Assembly: GCF_000968195.1 (NCBI RefSeq)
Contig: NZ_FO704550.1
Span: forward strand, 2,976,001-3,040,000
Direction: 5' to 3'
DNA length: 64,000 nt
DNA from: Xenorhabdus doucetiae
GTDB lineage: Bacteria > Pseudomonadota > Gammaproteobacteria > Enterobacterales > Enterobacteriaceae
The notes below the pieces were generated by a model. The model was not told where the DNA came from and searched no databases. It worked only from the letters and a program-made list of their open reading frames with translations. The position numbers and the translations under genes are program-made. This document shows, piece after piece, positions 27,658 through 37,100 of this stretch; the stretch's first letter is position 1; each line of letters opens with the position of its first letter.

Positions 27658-27996
27658 TTAAATCGCTTCTTCGTCCTGTTCACCCGTGCGGATACGCACA
27701 ACACGGGCAACATCGAAAACAAAAATTTTGCCATCGCCAATTTTGCCGGTTTGTGCAACCTGCATGATGGTCTCGACGCAGGTATCAACAATATCATCCG
27801 GTACGACAATTTCTATTTTGACCTTGGGCAGAAAATCCACCATATATTCTGCACCGCGATACAGCTCAGTATGCCCTTTCTGACGACCAAACCCTTTTAC
27901 TTCTGTCACGGTCATACCGGTGATACCCACTTCAGCCAGCGCTTCACGCACATCGTCCAGCTTGAAAGGTTTGATAATTGCATCAATCTTTTTCAT
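27658..27996 (-). CDS. glnB: Nitrogen regulatory protein P-II
   Basis: GlnB is the trimeric P-II signal protein that senses 2-oxoglutarate and, through uridylylation by GlnD, controls GlnE and NtrB. It has 112 residues. The T-loop with the modified Tyr51 is visible in ELYRGAEYMVDFLPK, and KIFVFDVARVVRIRTGE is the P-II C-terminal signature. It follows nadE with 15 bases between, so the two are probably cotranscribed. Confidence 0.96.
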   Translation of the reverse strand: MKKIDAIIKPFKLDDVREALAEVGITGMTVTEVKGFGRQKGHTELYRGAEYMVDFLPKVKIEIVVPDDIVDTCVETIMQVAQTGKIGDGKIFVFDVARVVRIRTGEQDEEAI

Positions 27997-28011
27997 GAAG
28001 TTTTCCTGTTA

Positions 28012-29634
28012 TTACCAGTTTTTACGCCCGAAACCAGAAGTAATCGGGTAGCGCCTGTCTTTGCCAAAATCACGCTGCGTAATACGGGGACCAATCGGTG
28101 CCTGACGACGTTTATATTCATTGATATCAACCAGCCGGATCACCTTGCGCACAATGGTTTCATCAAAACCTTCCGCGACCAGATCCGCCACGGATTTATC
28201 CTTTTCAACATACCCTTCGAGGATCGCATCCAGCATGTCATACGGCGGCAGGCTGTCCTGATCCAGTTGATCGGGGGCTAATTCCGCGGATGGCGGACGA
28301 TCAATTACCCGCTGGGGGATCGCCGGCGAGACGGTATTCCGATAGTTAGCTAAGGCAAAGACCATCGTTTTAGGCACATCTTTCAACGCATTAAAGCCGC
28401 CTGCCATATCGCCATACAGGGTTGAGTAGCCGACGGCGGATTCACTTTTGTTGCTGGTCGTCAATACCAGACGACGACGCTTGTTAGACATCGCCATCAA
28501 AATCACCGCGCGACAACGTGCCTGTAAGTTCTCTTCTGTCGTATCTTTTGCCGTCCCCGCGAACATCGGCTCAAGCTGTGCCATAAACGCATCAAACATC
28601 GGTTCGATGGAAACCACGTCAAATTCAACGCCCAGCAATTCGGCTTGTTCCCTCGCATCATGAATGCTCATTTCTGAGGTATAACGGAATGGCATCATGA
28701 CCGCCTGCACGTGATCTTTCCCCAACGCATCCACGGCAATCGCCAAGGTCAACCCGGAGTCAATGCCGCCAGACAATCCCAGCAATGCACCGTTAAAGCC
28801 GTTTTTCTGCACATAATCACGTACAGAAAGCACCAAGGCTTTATAGATTTGCGCCAGCGGTGGCAATTGAGGAATAGGATCCGCCATTAATTCAATATTC
28901 ATCTCATTGAAACGGCACTGCTCAACCTGCTCCTCAAACGCGGCCATACGGTGAGTGATGTCACCATTAGCATCAAAGACCTTAGAGCAGCCGTCAAAGA
29001 TAAGTTGATCCTGCCCGCCGACCTGATTCAGATAGATAATGGGCAGCCGGGTACGCTGGCAGTGGGACTTAATTAATGTACTGCGAATATTGGGTTTTTC
29101 ACGATTATAAGGAGAAGCGTTAATCGACAAGATGATTTCTGCACCCGCCTGTTTCAGGGCATCAATCGGGGCGTCAAACCACAAGTCTTCACAAATCAGT
29201 AAACCAAGCTGATAACCCTTGAACGGTATCACACAGCTTTGATGACCCGCTTTAAAATAACGCTCTTCATCAAAGACACCGTAATTTGGCAGTAACTGTT
29301 TGAAATAACGTGCCACAACTTCCCCTCGCCAAAACAGGGAAAGCGCGTTATAGAGTTTGCCATCCTGTTGCCACGGATGCCCGACTAAAATACCCACCTG
29401 CGAACTGGCTGCTTGCAAGCGGGTTAATTGTTCGCAGCAACGCTGATGCAAATCAGGGCGGAACAACAAGTCTTCAGGAAAATAGCCAGACAGCGCCAGC
29501 TCAGAAAACATAACCAGATCAGCACCTTTTGCTTGCTGTTCCTGAACTGTCTGCAACATGCGTTCGCTGTTGCCTTCAATGTCTCCCACCAGCCAATTTA
29601 ACTGGGCAAGAGCGATATTAAGAGTACGGCTCAT
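28012..29634 (-). CDS. nadE: Glutamine-dependent NAD+ synthetase
   Basis: This form of NadE makes NAD+ from nicotinate adenine dinucleotide with glutamine as the nitrogen source. From MSRTLNIALAQLNWLVG (29634) it has 540 residues. The N-terminal nitrilase-like amidase domain (about 1-270) shows the Glu (FSELALSGY), Lys (KQLLPNYGVFDE) and Cys (LLICEDLWF) triad. The C-terminal synthetase domain has the PP-loop LGLSGGIDSGL. E. coli uses a shorter, unrelated-context nadE, so the placement before glnB separates this lineage from E. coli. Confidence 0.95.
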   Translation of the reverse strand: MSRTLNIALAQLNWLVGDIEGNSERMLQTVQEQQAKGADLVMFSELALSGYFPEDLLFRPDLHQRCCEQLTRLQAASSQVGILVGHPWQQDGKLYNALSLFWRGEVVARYFKQLLPNYGVFDEERYFKAGHQSCVIPFKGYQLGLLICEDLWFDAPIDALKQAGAEIILSINASPYNREKPNIRSTLIKSHCQRTRLPIIYLNQVGGQDQLIFDGCSKVFDANGDITHRMAAFEEQVEQCRFNEMNIELMADPIPQLPPLAQIYKALVLSVRDYVQKNGFNGALLGLSGGIDSGLTLAIAVDALGKDHVQAVMMPFRYTSEMSIHDAREQAELLGVEFDVVSIEPMFDAFMAQLEPMFAGTAKDTTEENLQARCRAVILMAMSNKRRRLVLTTSNKSESAVGYSTLYGDMAGGFNALKDVPKTMVFALANYRNTVSPAIPQRVIDRPPSAELAPDQLDQDSLPPYDMLDAILEGYVEKDKSVADLVAEGFDETIVRKVIRLVDINEYKRRQAPIGPRITQRDFGKDRRYPITSGFGRKNW

Positions 29635-29800
29635 AAAATGCGGCTCTCCTAGGCCATAAATCATCTACCTGCCTTACTGAGATTCAGCAGTAAAGCAGTT
29701 CATCGCGATACCCTGTATTTTTTATCTTGAATACGGCGGGTATATCATTTCTATTCAATAACAGTCATGCAGTGTAAGAATATCTGGAATAGCAGAAAAG

Positions 29801-31138
29801 TTATTCCTTGAAATCATTGGCATCTAATTCGTGGCGTGCCAGCAACTTATAAAATTCTGTCCGGTTACGCCCTGCCATGCGAGCCGCATGGGTCACATTA
29901 CCTTTGGTGATTTGCAACAATTTACGCAGGTAATTCAGTTCAAACTGCCCACGGGCTTCGACAAATGTCGGCAAGGCGGTATTTTCGCCTTCCAGTGCCT
30001 GAGTCACCAACGCATCACTAATGACCGGCGCCATCGTCAGCGCCACACATTGTTCGATAACATTGACCAATTGACGCACATTGCCCGGCCAACTTGCTGC
30101 CATCAGGCATTTCATGGCGGTGGTGGAAAAGCTGCGCACAAAAGGTTTGTGGCGCTTGGCCGATTCACGTAACAGGTGATTAGCCAACAGGGGAATATCT
30201 TCTGCGCGTTCGTTCAGGGCAGGAATTTTCAGGTTAACCACGTTCAGCCGATAGTAGAGATCTTCGCGAAACTCATTACGCTGCATGGCCTTGGGTAGAT
30301 CGCGGTGCGTGGCAGAAATGATCCGGACATCAATATCGATATCCCGGTTACTCCCCAATGGGCGGATTTTGCGTTCCTGTAACACTCTCAATAGCTTAAC
30401 TTGCAACGCCATCGGCATATCACCGATCTCATCAAGGAACAGTGTTCCTCCCTGCGCCGCTAAAAATAGCCCTTCCCGGCTGCTGACGGCACCAGTGAAT
30501 GCGCCTTTGGCATGACCAAATAATTCAGATTCAAGCAATTGTTCCGGTAAGGCGCCACAGTTAATGGCAATAAAAGGCTTTTTCACTCTGGGGCTTGCCC
30601 GATGGATAGCCTGAGCCAGTACCTCTTTACCGGTGCCGCTTTGCCCGTTAATCAGAACGCTCACATCGGATTGAGCCACCATCTTTGCCTGTTCCAATAA
30701 ACGCAGCATCAGGGGACTGCGAGTGACGATCTTCTCGCTCCATTGCCCATCAATGGCTGGCGTTGACAGTTCCAACGCATCATCAATAGCCTTATACAGT
30801 GCGTCACGATCAACGGGTTTGGTCAGGAAGCTAAACACGCCTTGCTGCGTGGCGGCCACGGCATCAGGAATTGAGCCATGCGCAGTCAGAATAATGACAG
30901 GCATACCGGGATGTTGTTTCTGGATCTCCGCAAACAGTGCCATGCCATCCATTTCATCCATGCGTAAATCACTGATCACCAAATCGGCTTTTTCTCTCGC
31001 CAGCAAGCGTAACGCTTCATGACCACTCTCTGCGGTCGTGACGCGAAACCCTTCACTGGTCAAACGCATTCCCAATAATTTCAGCAAGCCGGGATCATCA
31101 TCAACTAAAAGGAGATGGGCGGAATTACGCGCTGTCAT
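29801..31138 (-). CDS. glrR: Sigma-54-dependent response regulator GlrR
   Basis: GlrR (QseF) is the response regulator that activates glmY with sigma-54. The 445-residue protein has an N-terminal receiver domain (phosphoacceptor Asp57 in LVISDLRMDEMDG), a central AAA+ domain with Walker A GQSGTGKE and the sigma-54 contact loop GAFTGA, and a C-terminal Fis-type helix-turn-helix (HAARMAGRNRTEFYKLL). It starts 2 bases after qseG ends. Three TGTC-N10-GACA type sites in front of glmY are its likely targets. Confidence 0.96.
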   Translation of the reverse strand: MTARNSAHLLLVDDDPGLLKLLGMRLTSEGFRVTTAESGHEALRLLAREKADLVISDLRMDEMDGMALFAEIQKQHPGMPVIILTAHGSIPDAVAATQQGVFSFLTKPVDRDALYKAIDDALELSTPAIDGQWSEKIVTRSPLMLRLLEQAKMVAQSDVSVLINGQSGTGKEVLAQAIHRASPRVKKPFIAINCGALPEQLLESELFGHAKGAFTGAVSSREGLFLAAQGGTLFLDEIGDMPMALQVKLLRVLQERKIRPLGSNRDIDIDVRIISATHRDLPKAMQRNEFREDLYYRLNVVNLKIPALNERAEDIPLLANHLLRESAKRHKPFVRSFSTTAMKCLMAASWPGNVRQLVNVIEQCVALTMAPVISDALVTQALEGENTALPTFVEARGQFELNYLRKLLQITKGNVTHAARMAGRNRTEFYKLLARHELDANDFKE

Positions 31139-31140
31139 TA

Positions 31141-32016
31141 TTATTCGGCTCCTTTTTCTTCTGAGGAATGGGCTTCCGCTTTAGTCTCCGTGTCTGCGGC
31201 GGATTTGTTGCTCGGATCGGCTTTATTATTCGATGGCGTATTATTCGATGAACTGTCGGTATTGGATGGCGTCACAACACTTTGCTCTTGTTTACGGGAG
31301 GAAAGTTGGCGTTCAATATCGGTCAGATTTTCGAGTTTGCGCGACATTGAGCGAAGTTCATATTCCAGACGTGCCCGTATTTCTTTCAGGCTATCAATTT
31401 TGTTATCACTATCAAACTGAAGGCGCTGGAATTTAACTCTTTCTTCAACAAGATTAATTTTCAGATATTGCTGTTCACGCCACAACTGGAGCAATGGCCG
31501 CAAAGCAACAGGAAACTGTGCACTGTAGCGATTAAAGTTTTCCACGATATTAATGCGTTCAGCCAATACCGACGTTGCCCGGCCAAGCAAAATGCTCTGT
31601 TTCAGCACTTGATGCCAGTCAGCCGGCGCCTCTGGGGTAAAACGTTTTGCCATCTCACGGGCTTTTGCCGCAGGCAATCGATCGGTACAATCGATGAACC
31701 TCAACCAATATAGCCCGTTTTCCATCGCGGTGGGTTTCGCGATGTCCCAGATTGAGTCACAGTCTCTGACGCGATAATCCGTAACACGCTGTTCTGGCAG
31801 GATAGACTGCGCGATGGTTGCCAAGTTGTCGGATCCACCCGTTTTAGCGCATCCTGCCAACAAATAGGGAACAAACAGTAGCAACATGGCACGGAAACGT
31901 AGCGTCGAAGCACGTGCCCGAATAGACTGCATAACAGCCGTTTTTTTCATTGGCTTAGTCACAATATTTTGCTGTTCCGTCCCCGTTATAAAGCGGTAAG
32001 TAAACCTGTTATACAT
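31141..32016 (-). CDS. qseG: Two-component system-associated lipoprotein QseG
   Basis: QseG (GlrG/YfhG) is an outer-membrane lipoprotein encoded between glrK and glrR that, in E. coli, contacts GlrK and modulates its activity. The protein has up to 291 residues with a lipobox LLAGC, a coiled-coil middle (RVKFQRLQFDSDNKIDSLKE, RKLENLTDIERQL) and a Ser/Asn/Glu-rich tail. The conserved stretch RKLENLTDIERQLSSRK is shared with E. coli QseG. From 32016 the lipobox is near residue 55, long for a signal peptide; internal methionines at 31950 or 31932 would give a normal length, but none has a clear ribosome site. Confidence 0.88.
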   Translation of the reverse strand: MYNRFTYRFITGTEQQNIVTKPMKKTAVMQSIRARASTLRFRAMLLLFVPYLLAGCAKTGGSDNLATIAQSILPEQRVTDYRVRDCDSIWDIAKPTAMENGLYWLRFIDCTDRLPAAKAREMAKRFTPEAPADWHQVLKQSILLGRATSVLAERINIVENFNRYSAQFPVALRPLLQLWREQQYLKINLVEERVKFQRLQFDSDNKIDSLKEIRARLEYELRSMSRKLENLTDIERQLSSRKQEQSVVTPSNTDSSSNNTPSNNKADPSNKSAADTETKAEAHSSEEKGAE

Positions 32017-32021
32017 ATTAT

Positions 32022-33461
32022 TTAGTCATTCTCTGCGGTTAATGGCAGTTCAATTCGAAAACATACGTCAGCAAATTCGGATTCTATCAGGCAAAGCTCT
32101 CCCTGCATCTGTTTAATGCAATCCTGCGCGATGCTCAAGCCAAGGCCACTTCCTTTCACTGCGCCTTTTCGTTGCAGTTTTCCTTGGTAAAATGGCTCGA
32201 AAATCATGCTCTTTTCTAACTCAGGGATAGGTGTGCCGGTATTGGCAATGTCAATCTGGAGAGTTTTCCCCACTTGCCGACTAGAAATCCAAATGTTACC
32301 GGATTCAGCGCCATAGTGCACTGCATTGGAGTAGAGATTATCAATCACCCGCGTCAATAAGCCAGGCTCCGCCCAACAATAATCCATATCCAGTTGAACT
32401 TCTGTATAAATATTTTTTATCCGCGCCGGCAGTTGATGAGATAATACGACCCCCTCCACCACCTCTTTCAAAGAGACAATCTGATGTTCGGCAGGGCCAT
32501 CGGCTAATTTGCGGTTATATTCAAGCAATTGCTCAATAAGTTGCTGTAAATGCTTACTACTGCTGTCCAAAATAGTGACAACTTCTTTTTGATCTGCTGT
32601 TAAAGGCCCGGCCACTTCGTCAGCTAACAGCTCCGTCCCTTCACGCATACTGGCCAAAGGGGTTTTCAGTTCATGGGAGATATGGCGTAAAAACTCATGA
32701 CGCTGAGACTCAAGCCAGGATAAACGCTCACTCAACCAAATAATGCGTTGGGCCAGCGATCGCAACTCCCTCGGCCCCTTAAAAGTGTCAATCTGATTTT
32801 CCAATGATTGCCCTTCTCCGAGCCGATTGATCATCCGCTCAATGCCTTTTACCGGCCCAATGATCATGCGTGTAAACAACGCGATCAAAAAGGCACTTAA
32901 CAAGAATAAAATAAGGCTTTGCCAACCAAAAAACTGGCCTTTATCCGCGATATCCTTTTGCAGTTGCTCCCCACGACTGAAAATAATATTACGGGTTTCC
33001 TGTACCAAAAGATTATTCGCTCTGGAGAATTCTTCAAGTAATTTAGAGGAGGCGGGTTCGGGTATGCCGTTACTGCAAGAAATTTTGGCCAGACCTGACA
33101 GCAATTCGTTAAATTTCTTGGTATATTCCGCATTAGCCAGCATCGCCATCTGATTACCGAGCATATTCATGTATTGCCGGTATTGACGTTGATAAAGTTT
33201 TTCCAGCCGGACATCCCCTAATACACAATATTGACGGTAACTCCGTTCCATCTCAAGGGCGACACCTATCATCGCTTCGCTACGGCGGGCATCCGCCAGC
33301 GTTGAACGGTTAATCTCAGCCGCTTGGGTACTGAGCTGATCAAGGCTTTGATAAGCCTGATAAGCCAAAACCAGCAGTGGCAATAACACCAGCCAGAAAG
33401 CCATGACCACTAACTGGCGCAATGAGCGCGGGAACAGACGCCATTTTTTCAAAGAAATCAT
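32022..33461 (-). CDS. glrK: Sensor histidine kinase GlrK
   Basis: GlrK (QseE) is the membrane sensor kinase that phosphorylates GlrR. From MISLKKWRLFPRSLRQ (33461) it has 479 residues: a first membrane helix (about 14-35), a periplasmic helical sensor, a second helix (about 181-201), a HAMP linker, the phosphoacceptor His263 in FLRHISHELKTPLASM and an ATPase domain with N, G1 and G2 boxes (LYSNAVHYG, GSGLGLSIAQDC). The open frame runs on to 33662 through the 3' part of glmY and is trimmed. qseG and glrR follow at once. Confidence 0.95.
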   Translation of the reverse strand: MISLKKWRLFPRSLRQLVVMAFWLVLLPLLVLAYQAYQSLDQLSTQAAEINRSTLADARRSEAMIGVALEMERSYRQYCVLGDVRLEKLYQRQYRQYMNMLGNQMAMLANAEYTKKFNELLSGLAKISCSNGIPEPASSKLLEEFSRANNLLVQETRNIIFSRGEQLQKDIADKGQFFGWQSLILFLLSAFLIALFTRMIIGPVKGIERMINRLGEGQSLENQIDTFKGPRELRSLAQRIIWLSERLSWLESQRHEFLRHISHELKTPLASMREGTELLADEVAGPLTADQKEVVTILDSSSKHLQQLIEQLLEYNRKLADGPAEHQIVSLKEVVEGVVLSHQLPARIKNIYTEVQLDMDYCWAEPGLLTRVIDNLYSNAVHYGAESGNIWISSRQVGKTLQIDIANTGTPIPELEKSMIFEPFYQGKLQRKGAVKGSGLGLSIAQDCIKQMQGELCLIESEFADVCFRIELPLTAEND

Positions 33462-33603
33462 CTTATAACCCGTAATGACATTGATGCTACTCGCCACGAT
33501 ACTGCTCGCCACAAGGCAGAGGATAATGGAAAGCAATGGGTAAGTGAAAGCGATGCGGATGCGTACATAGACACGATGGACAGGAGTAACCTGTAATAAT
33601 GAC

Positions 33604-33634
33604 GGCGGGATAGTAACTTTTTTACTATCCCGCC
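33604..33634. terminator. Strong hairpin at the 3' side of glmY
   Basis: GGCGGGATAGTAA and TTACTATCCCGCC form a perfect 13-bp stem with a 5-base loop. On the minus strand it is followed only by GTCATTATTAC, a poor U tract. It may end glmY or act as an attenuator between glmY and glrK. Confidence 0.55.
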
Positions 33635-33823
33635 AGTGAGGACCCTGCATGCCATGAAGCATGTAGGCGGTGCCTCACTCCACGTGTCGCCCGGTGTTTG
33701 ATAAGGCCCGAAGGCGAGTATCATTAAGTTGGACGGTAGGCACCTTACTTTGGCATCATTCTGGGCTTATGTGGCATGTTTCCACCTTATTGCGGGCCGA
33801 CATAAAAAGTTGAATGAGCAACT
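33604..33823 (-). ncRNA. glmY: Small RNA GlmY
   Basis: In E. coli, GlmY is a sigma-54-dependent small RNA between purL and glrK that binds RapZ and so spares GlmZ, raising GlmS synthesis. This locus has the same neighbours and orientation. The predicted 5' end at 33823 reads AGTTGCTCATTC, close to E. coli. A 5' stem is supported: CTCATTC (33812-33818) pairs with GAATGATG (33754-33761), with TTATGT/ACATAA inside. The 3' end is uncertain: either the stem closed by GTGAGG/CCTCAC ending near 33636 (about 188 nt) or the strong hairpin at 33604-33634. Confidence 0.85.
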
Positions 33824-33834
33824 GCCCTGTATTA

Positions 33835-33851
33835 AGCATATTACATGCCAA
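33835..33851 (-). promoter_or_regulatory. Sigma-54 promoter of glmY
   Basis: TTGGCATGTAATATGCT on the minus strand has the invariant GG and GC spaced by exactly 10 bases and matches YTGGCACGN4TTGCW well. The predicted start is about 12 bases beyond GC, at 33823-33824, the first base of the GlmY sequence. Confidence 0.88.
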
Positions 33852-33867
33852 CTTTAAAATTAATTTT

Positions 33868-33880
33868 TAATTTATTGATT
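33868..33880 (-). promoter_or_regulatory. IHF site 1 in the glmY upstream region
   Basis: AATCAATAAATTA on the minus strand matches WATCAANNNNTTR fully. It lies between the GlrR sites and the sigma-54 promoter, where DNA bending would bring them together. Confidence 0.6.
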
Positions 33881-33954
33881 TAAATACAAATAAATAAAAT
33901 CATCTCTTTATTGCCCTTTTTTATCGCTATTTCTTCCCGTTTGGTAAGCATGAG

Positions 33955-34067
33955 TGTCGCCTATTTATGACACTTCACTATCAAAAAATATTTTTCAAAT
34001 AATATCAATAAATTAAGCGTCTCCATATTGAGACACTGTAAAGCACCATTGTCGCAATATAGAGACA
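33955..34067. promoter_or_regulatory. Three GlrR activator sites upstream of glmY
   Basis: Two perfect TGTC-N10-GACA sites are present (33955-33972 and 34050-34067), and one with a single change in one arm, CGTC-N10-GACA (34018-34035). This is the known GlrR recognition pattern, and three such sites precede glmY in E. coli relatives. They lie 100-230 bases upstream of the sigma-54 promoter, typical for an enhancer. The 720-base stretch between glrK and purL is thus almost fully explained by glmY and its control. Confidence 0.85.
34003..34015 (+). promoter_or_regulatory. IHF site 2 in the glmY upstream region
   Basis: TATCAATAAATTA matches WATCAANNNNTTR fully and lies between the first and second GlrR sites. 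Confidence 0.55.
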
Positions 34068-34105
34068 CTGCCCTAGAAAATGATCAACCACAGCGATTTG
34101 GCGTC

Positions 34106-34141
34106 AAATAAAAAGGCCCCGATAAATTTTCAGGGCCTTTT
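34106..34141 (-). terminator. Rho-independent terminator of purL
   Basis: On the minus strand AAAGGCCC and GGGGCCTTT form a stem with a 12-14 base loop, followed by TTTTTATTT. It lies about 40 bases after the purL stop and separates purL from glmY control DNA. Confidence 0.88.
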
Positions 34142-34180
34142 GCAAGCAGAATAAATAACCAGAGAAAGTAGCGAGGAGAA

Positions 34181-37100
34181 TTAACCTAACTGTTTACGCG
34201 CATTGCGGAAAATACGCATCCACGGGCTGTCTTCTCCCCACTCTTTAGGATGCCAGGAATTGCTGACGGTACGGAATACCCTTTCAGGATGCGGCATCAT
34301 TACCGTGACTCTTCCGTCAAGATTGGTCACCGCAGTAATGCCGTTCACGGAACCATTGGGGTTGGCCGGATAGTTTTCGGTCACGGCACCGTAATTATCC
34401 ACAAAACGCAATGCGACTTGCTGATGCTTTTCCAATTCCGCCAAGCTGCGGTTGTTCCTGAACTCCACCTGCCCTTCACCGTGTGCCACGGCGATCGGCA
34501 AGCGAGAACCCGCCATCCCTTGCAGGAACAGTGAAGGGCTATCTGTCACTTCCACTAAGCTAAAGCGAGCTTCATAGCGTTCTGAACGGTTACGGACAAA
34601 ACGCGGCCAGTGTTCTGTACCGGGGATCAACTCATGCAGGTTAGACATCATCTGGCAGCCGTTACATACGCCTAGTGCCAACGTATCCGGCCTTGCGAAG
34701 AAACTGGCAAAATCATCACGTACCCGCACATTAAACAGAATGGATTTCGCCCAGCCTTCACCCGCACCCAGCACATCCCCGTATGAGAAACCACCACAAG
34801 CCACCAAGGTCTGAAATTGCTCTAAGGTGACCCGCCCGGCCAATAAGTCGCTCATATGCACATCCACGGCCTCAAAGCCCGCCCGGTGGAAGGCCGCCGC
34901 CATCTCAACATGCGAGTTAACGCCCTGTTCACGCAGTACCGCCACGCGCGGGCGCACTTGTTTTGATATATATTGTGAAATATAGCCGGCGGCGATATCT
35001 TCGGTGGGGTCGAACGTTAATTTCACATTCAAACCCGGATCATTCACATCCTGTTTTGCCTGATGTTCTTGATCTGCACACGCCGGGTTATCGCGCAAGC
35101 GCTGCATCTGCCACGTGGTTTCTGCCCACCATAAGCGCAATGTGCTGCGATTCTGGCGGTAAACGTCCATCTTGCCGCTGGAAATCACGAAATCATCGCC
35201 TGTCCGGGCTTTACCCAGATAGTGTACACATTCACGCAAGCCATAATCGGCCAACAGGTTTTCAATTTGCTCCCTGTCAGTTTCACGGATTTGAATGACG
35301 GCACCCAATTCTTCATTAAATAACGCAGCCAGGATATCTTCATCAAAGGCACTGATATCGGCATGCAGTCCGCAATGGCCGGCAAAAGCCATTTCAGCCA
35401 GTGTCACCAGCAGCCCACCATCCGAACGGTCATGGTAAGCCAGCAATTTTTGTTCTGAAATCAAATGCTGAATCGCATTAAAGAAACCCGCCAATTGCCC
35501 GGCACTGCGGACATCGGCCGTTTTATCCCCCAGTTGACGATAAACTTGCGCCAATGCCGTACCACCCAACGCATTTTGCCCCCTGCCCAGATCAATCAGC
35601 AGCAGCGCATTGTCATCTTGCGTCGATAATTCGGGTGTCACGGTAGCGCGCACATCTTCTACCCGCGCAAACGCACTGATCACCAATGAAAGGGGTGAAG
35701 TCATTTCACGGTCTTCCCCGTCTTGGCTCCAGCGGGTTTTCATTGACATTGAGTCTTTGCCGACCGGAATGGTCAACCCCAATGCCGGGCACAACTCCTC
35801 ACCCACGGCTTTGACCGCAGCATACAAGCCCGCATCTTCACCCGCATGGCCGGAGGCTGACATCCAGTTAGCCGATAATTTCACCCGTTTCAGATCCTGT
35901 ACATAGGCGGCCGCGATGTTGGTCAGTGCTTCCCCCACCGCCATACGCGCCGATGCCGCAAAATCCAACAGGGCAACCGGGGTTCGCTCGCCGATGGACA
36001 TGGCTTCGCCATAATAGCTGTCCAAACTGGCGGTCGTCACCGCACAATCTGCGACCGGAATTTGCCAGGGGCCAACCATCTGATCACGGGCAACCATGCC
36101 GGTGATGGAACGATCGCCAATCGTAATCAGGAAGGTTTTTTCAGCGACGGCCGGCAAATGCAGGACACGTTTTACCGCTTCCGCAAGATCGATACCCTTG
36201 CGATCTAAATGTTGCCCCTTGGCTTGCAAGGTCTGAACATTTTTCAGCATCTTTGGCGTCTTACCGAGCAAGACATCCAGCGGCATATCAATCGGCTGGT
36301 TAGCAAAATGATTGTCATTCAGCAGCAAATGCCGCTCTTGTGTAGCTTCCCCAATCACCGCATACGGGGCTCGTTCACGACGACACATTTCTTCAAACAA
36401 CGCCAACTGCTCTGGCGCGACGGCCAACACATAGCGTTCTTGGGATTCATTACACCATAACTGCAAGGGGCTCATGCCGGGTTCATCGTTAAGAATATGG
36501 CGTAACTCAAAACGCCCACCCCGGCCGCCATCACTGACGAGTTCAGGCATGGCATTTGATAAGCCACCCGCCCCGACGTCATGGATAAATAAGATGGGAT
36601 TGTTATCGCCCAATTGCCAGCAACTATCGATAACTTCCTGACAACGGCGCTCCATCTCGGCATTGTCACGCTGTACAGAAGCAAAATCCAAATCAGCATC
36701 AGACTGCCCCGATGTCATCGAAGAGGCCGCGCCACCACCCAAACCGATATTCATGCTCGGCCCGCCCAACACAATTAATTTTGCGCCGACCGGAATATCC
36801 CCTTTCTGCACATGCTCTGCACGGATATTCCCGATCCCGCCGGCCAGCATGATAGGTTTGTGATAACCACGCAGTTCTGTGCCGTTATGGGAACTGACTT
36901 TTTCCTCATAGGTTCTGAAATACCCCAGCAAGGCCGGACGCCCAAATTCATTATTGAACGCCGCGCCACCCAATGGGCCTTCCAGCATGATATCCAGGGC
37001 ACTGACGATGCGATCCGGCTTGCCGAAATCTTCTTCCCACGGTTGTTCAAACCCAGGAATTCTCAAGTTTGAAACCGAAAAACCGACCAGCCCGGCTTTG

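Noticed and set aside
27751..28281. 176-codon plus-strand frame spanning glnB and the end of nadE
   Set aside because: Antisense to two well-supported genes and crosses their boundary; no independent support.
33462..33662. N-terminal extension of GlrK
   Set aside because: The extra 67 codons overlap glmY RNA and are not part of the kinase family; MISLKKWRLF fits as the start.
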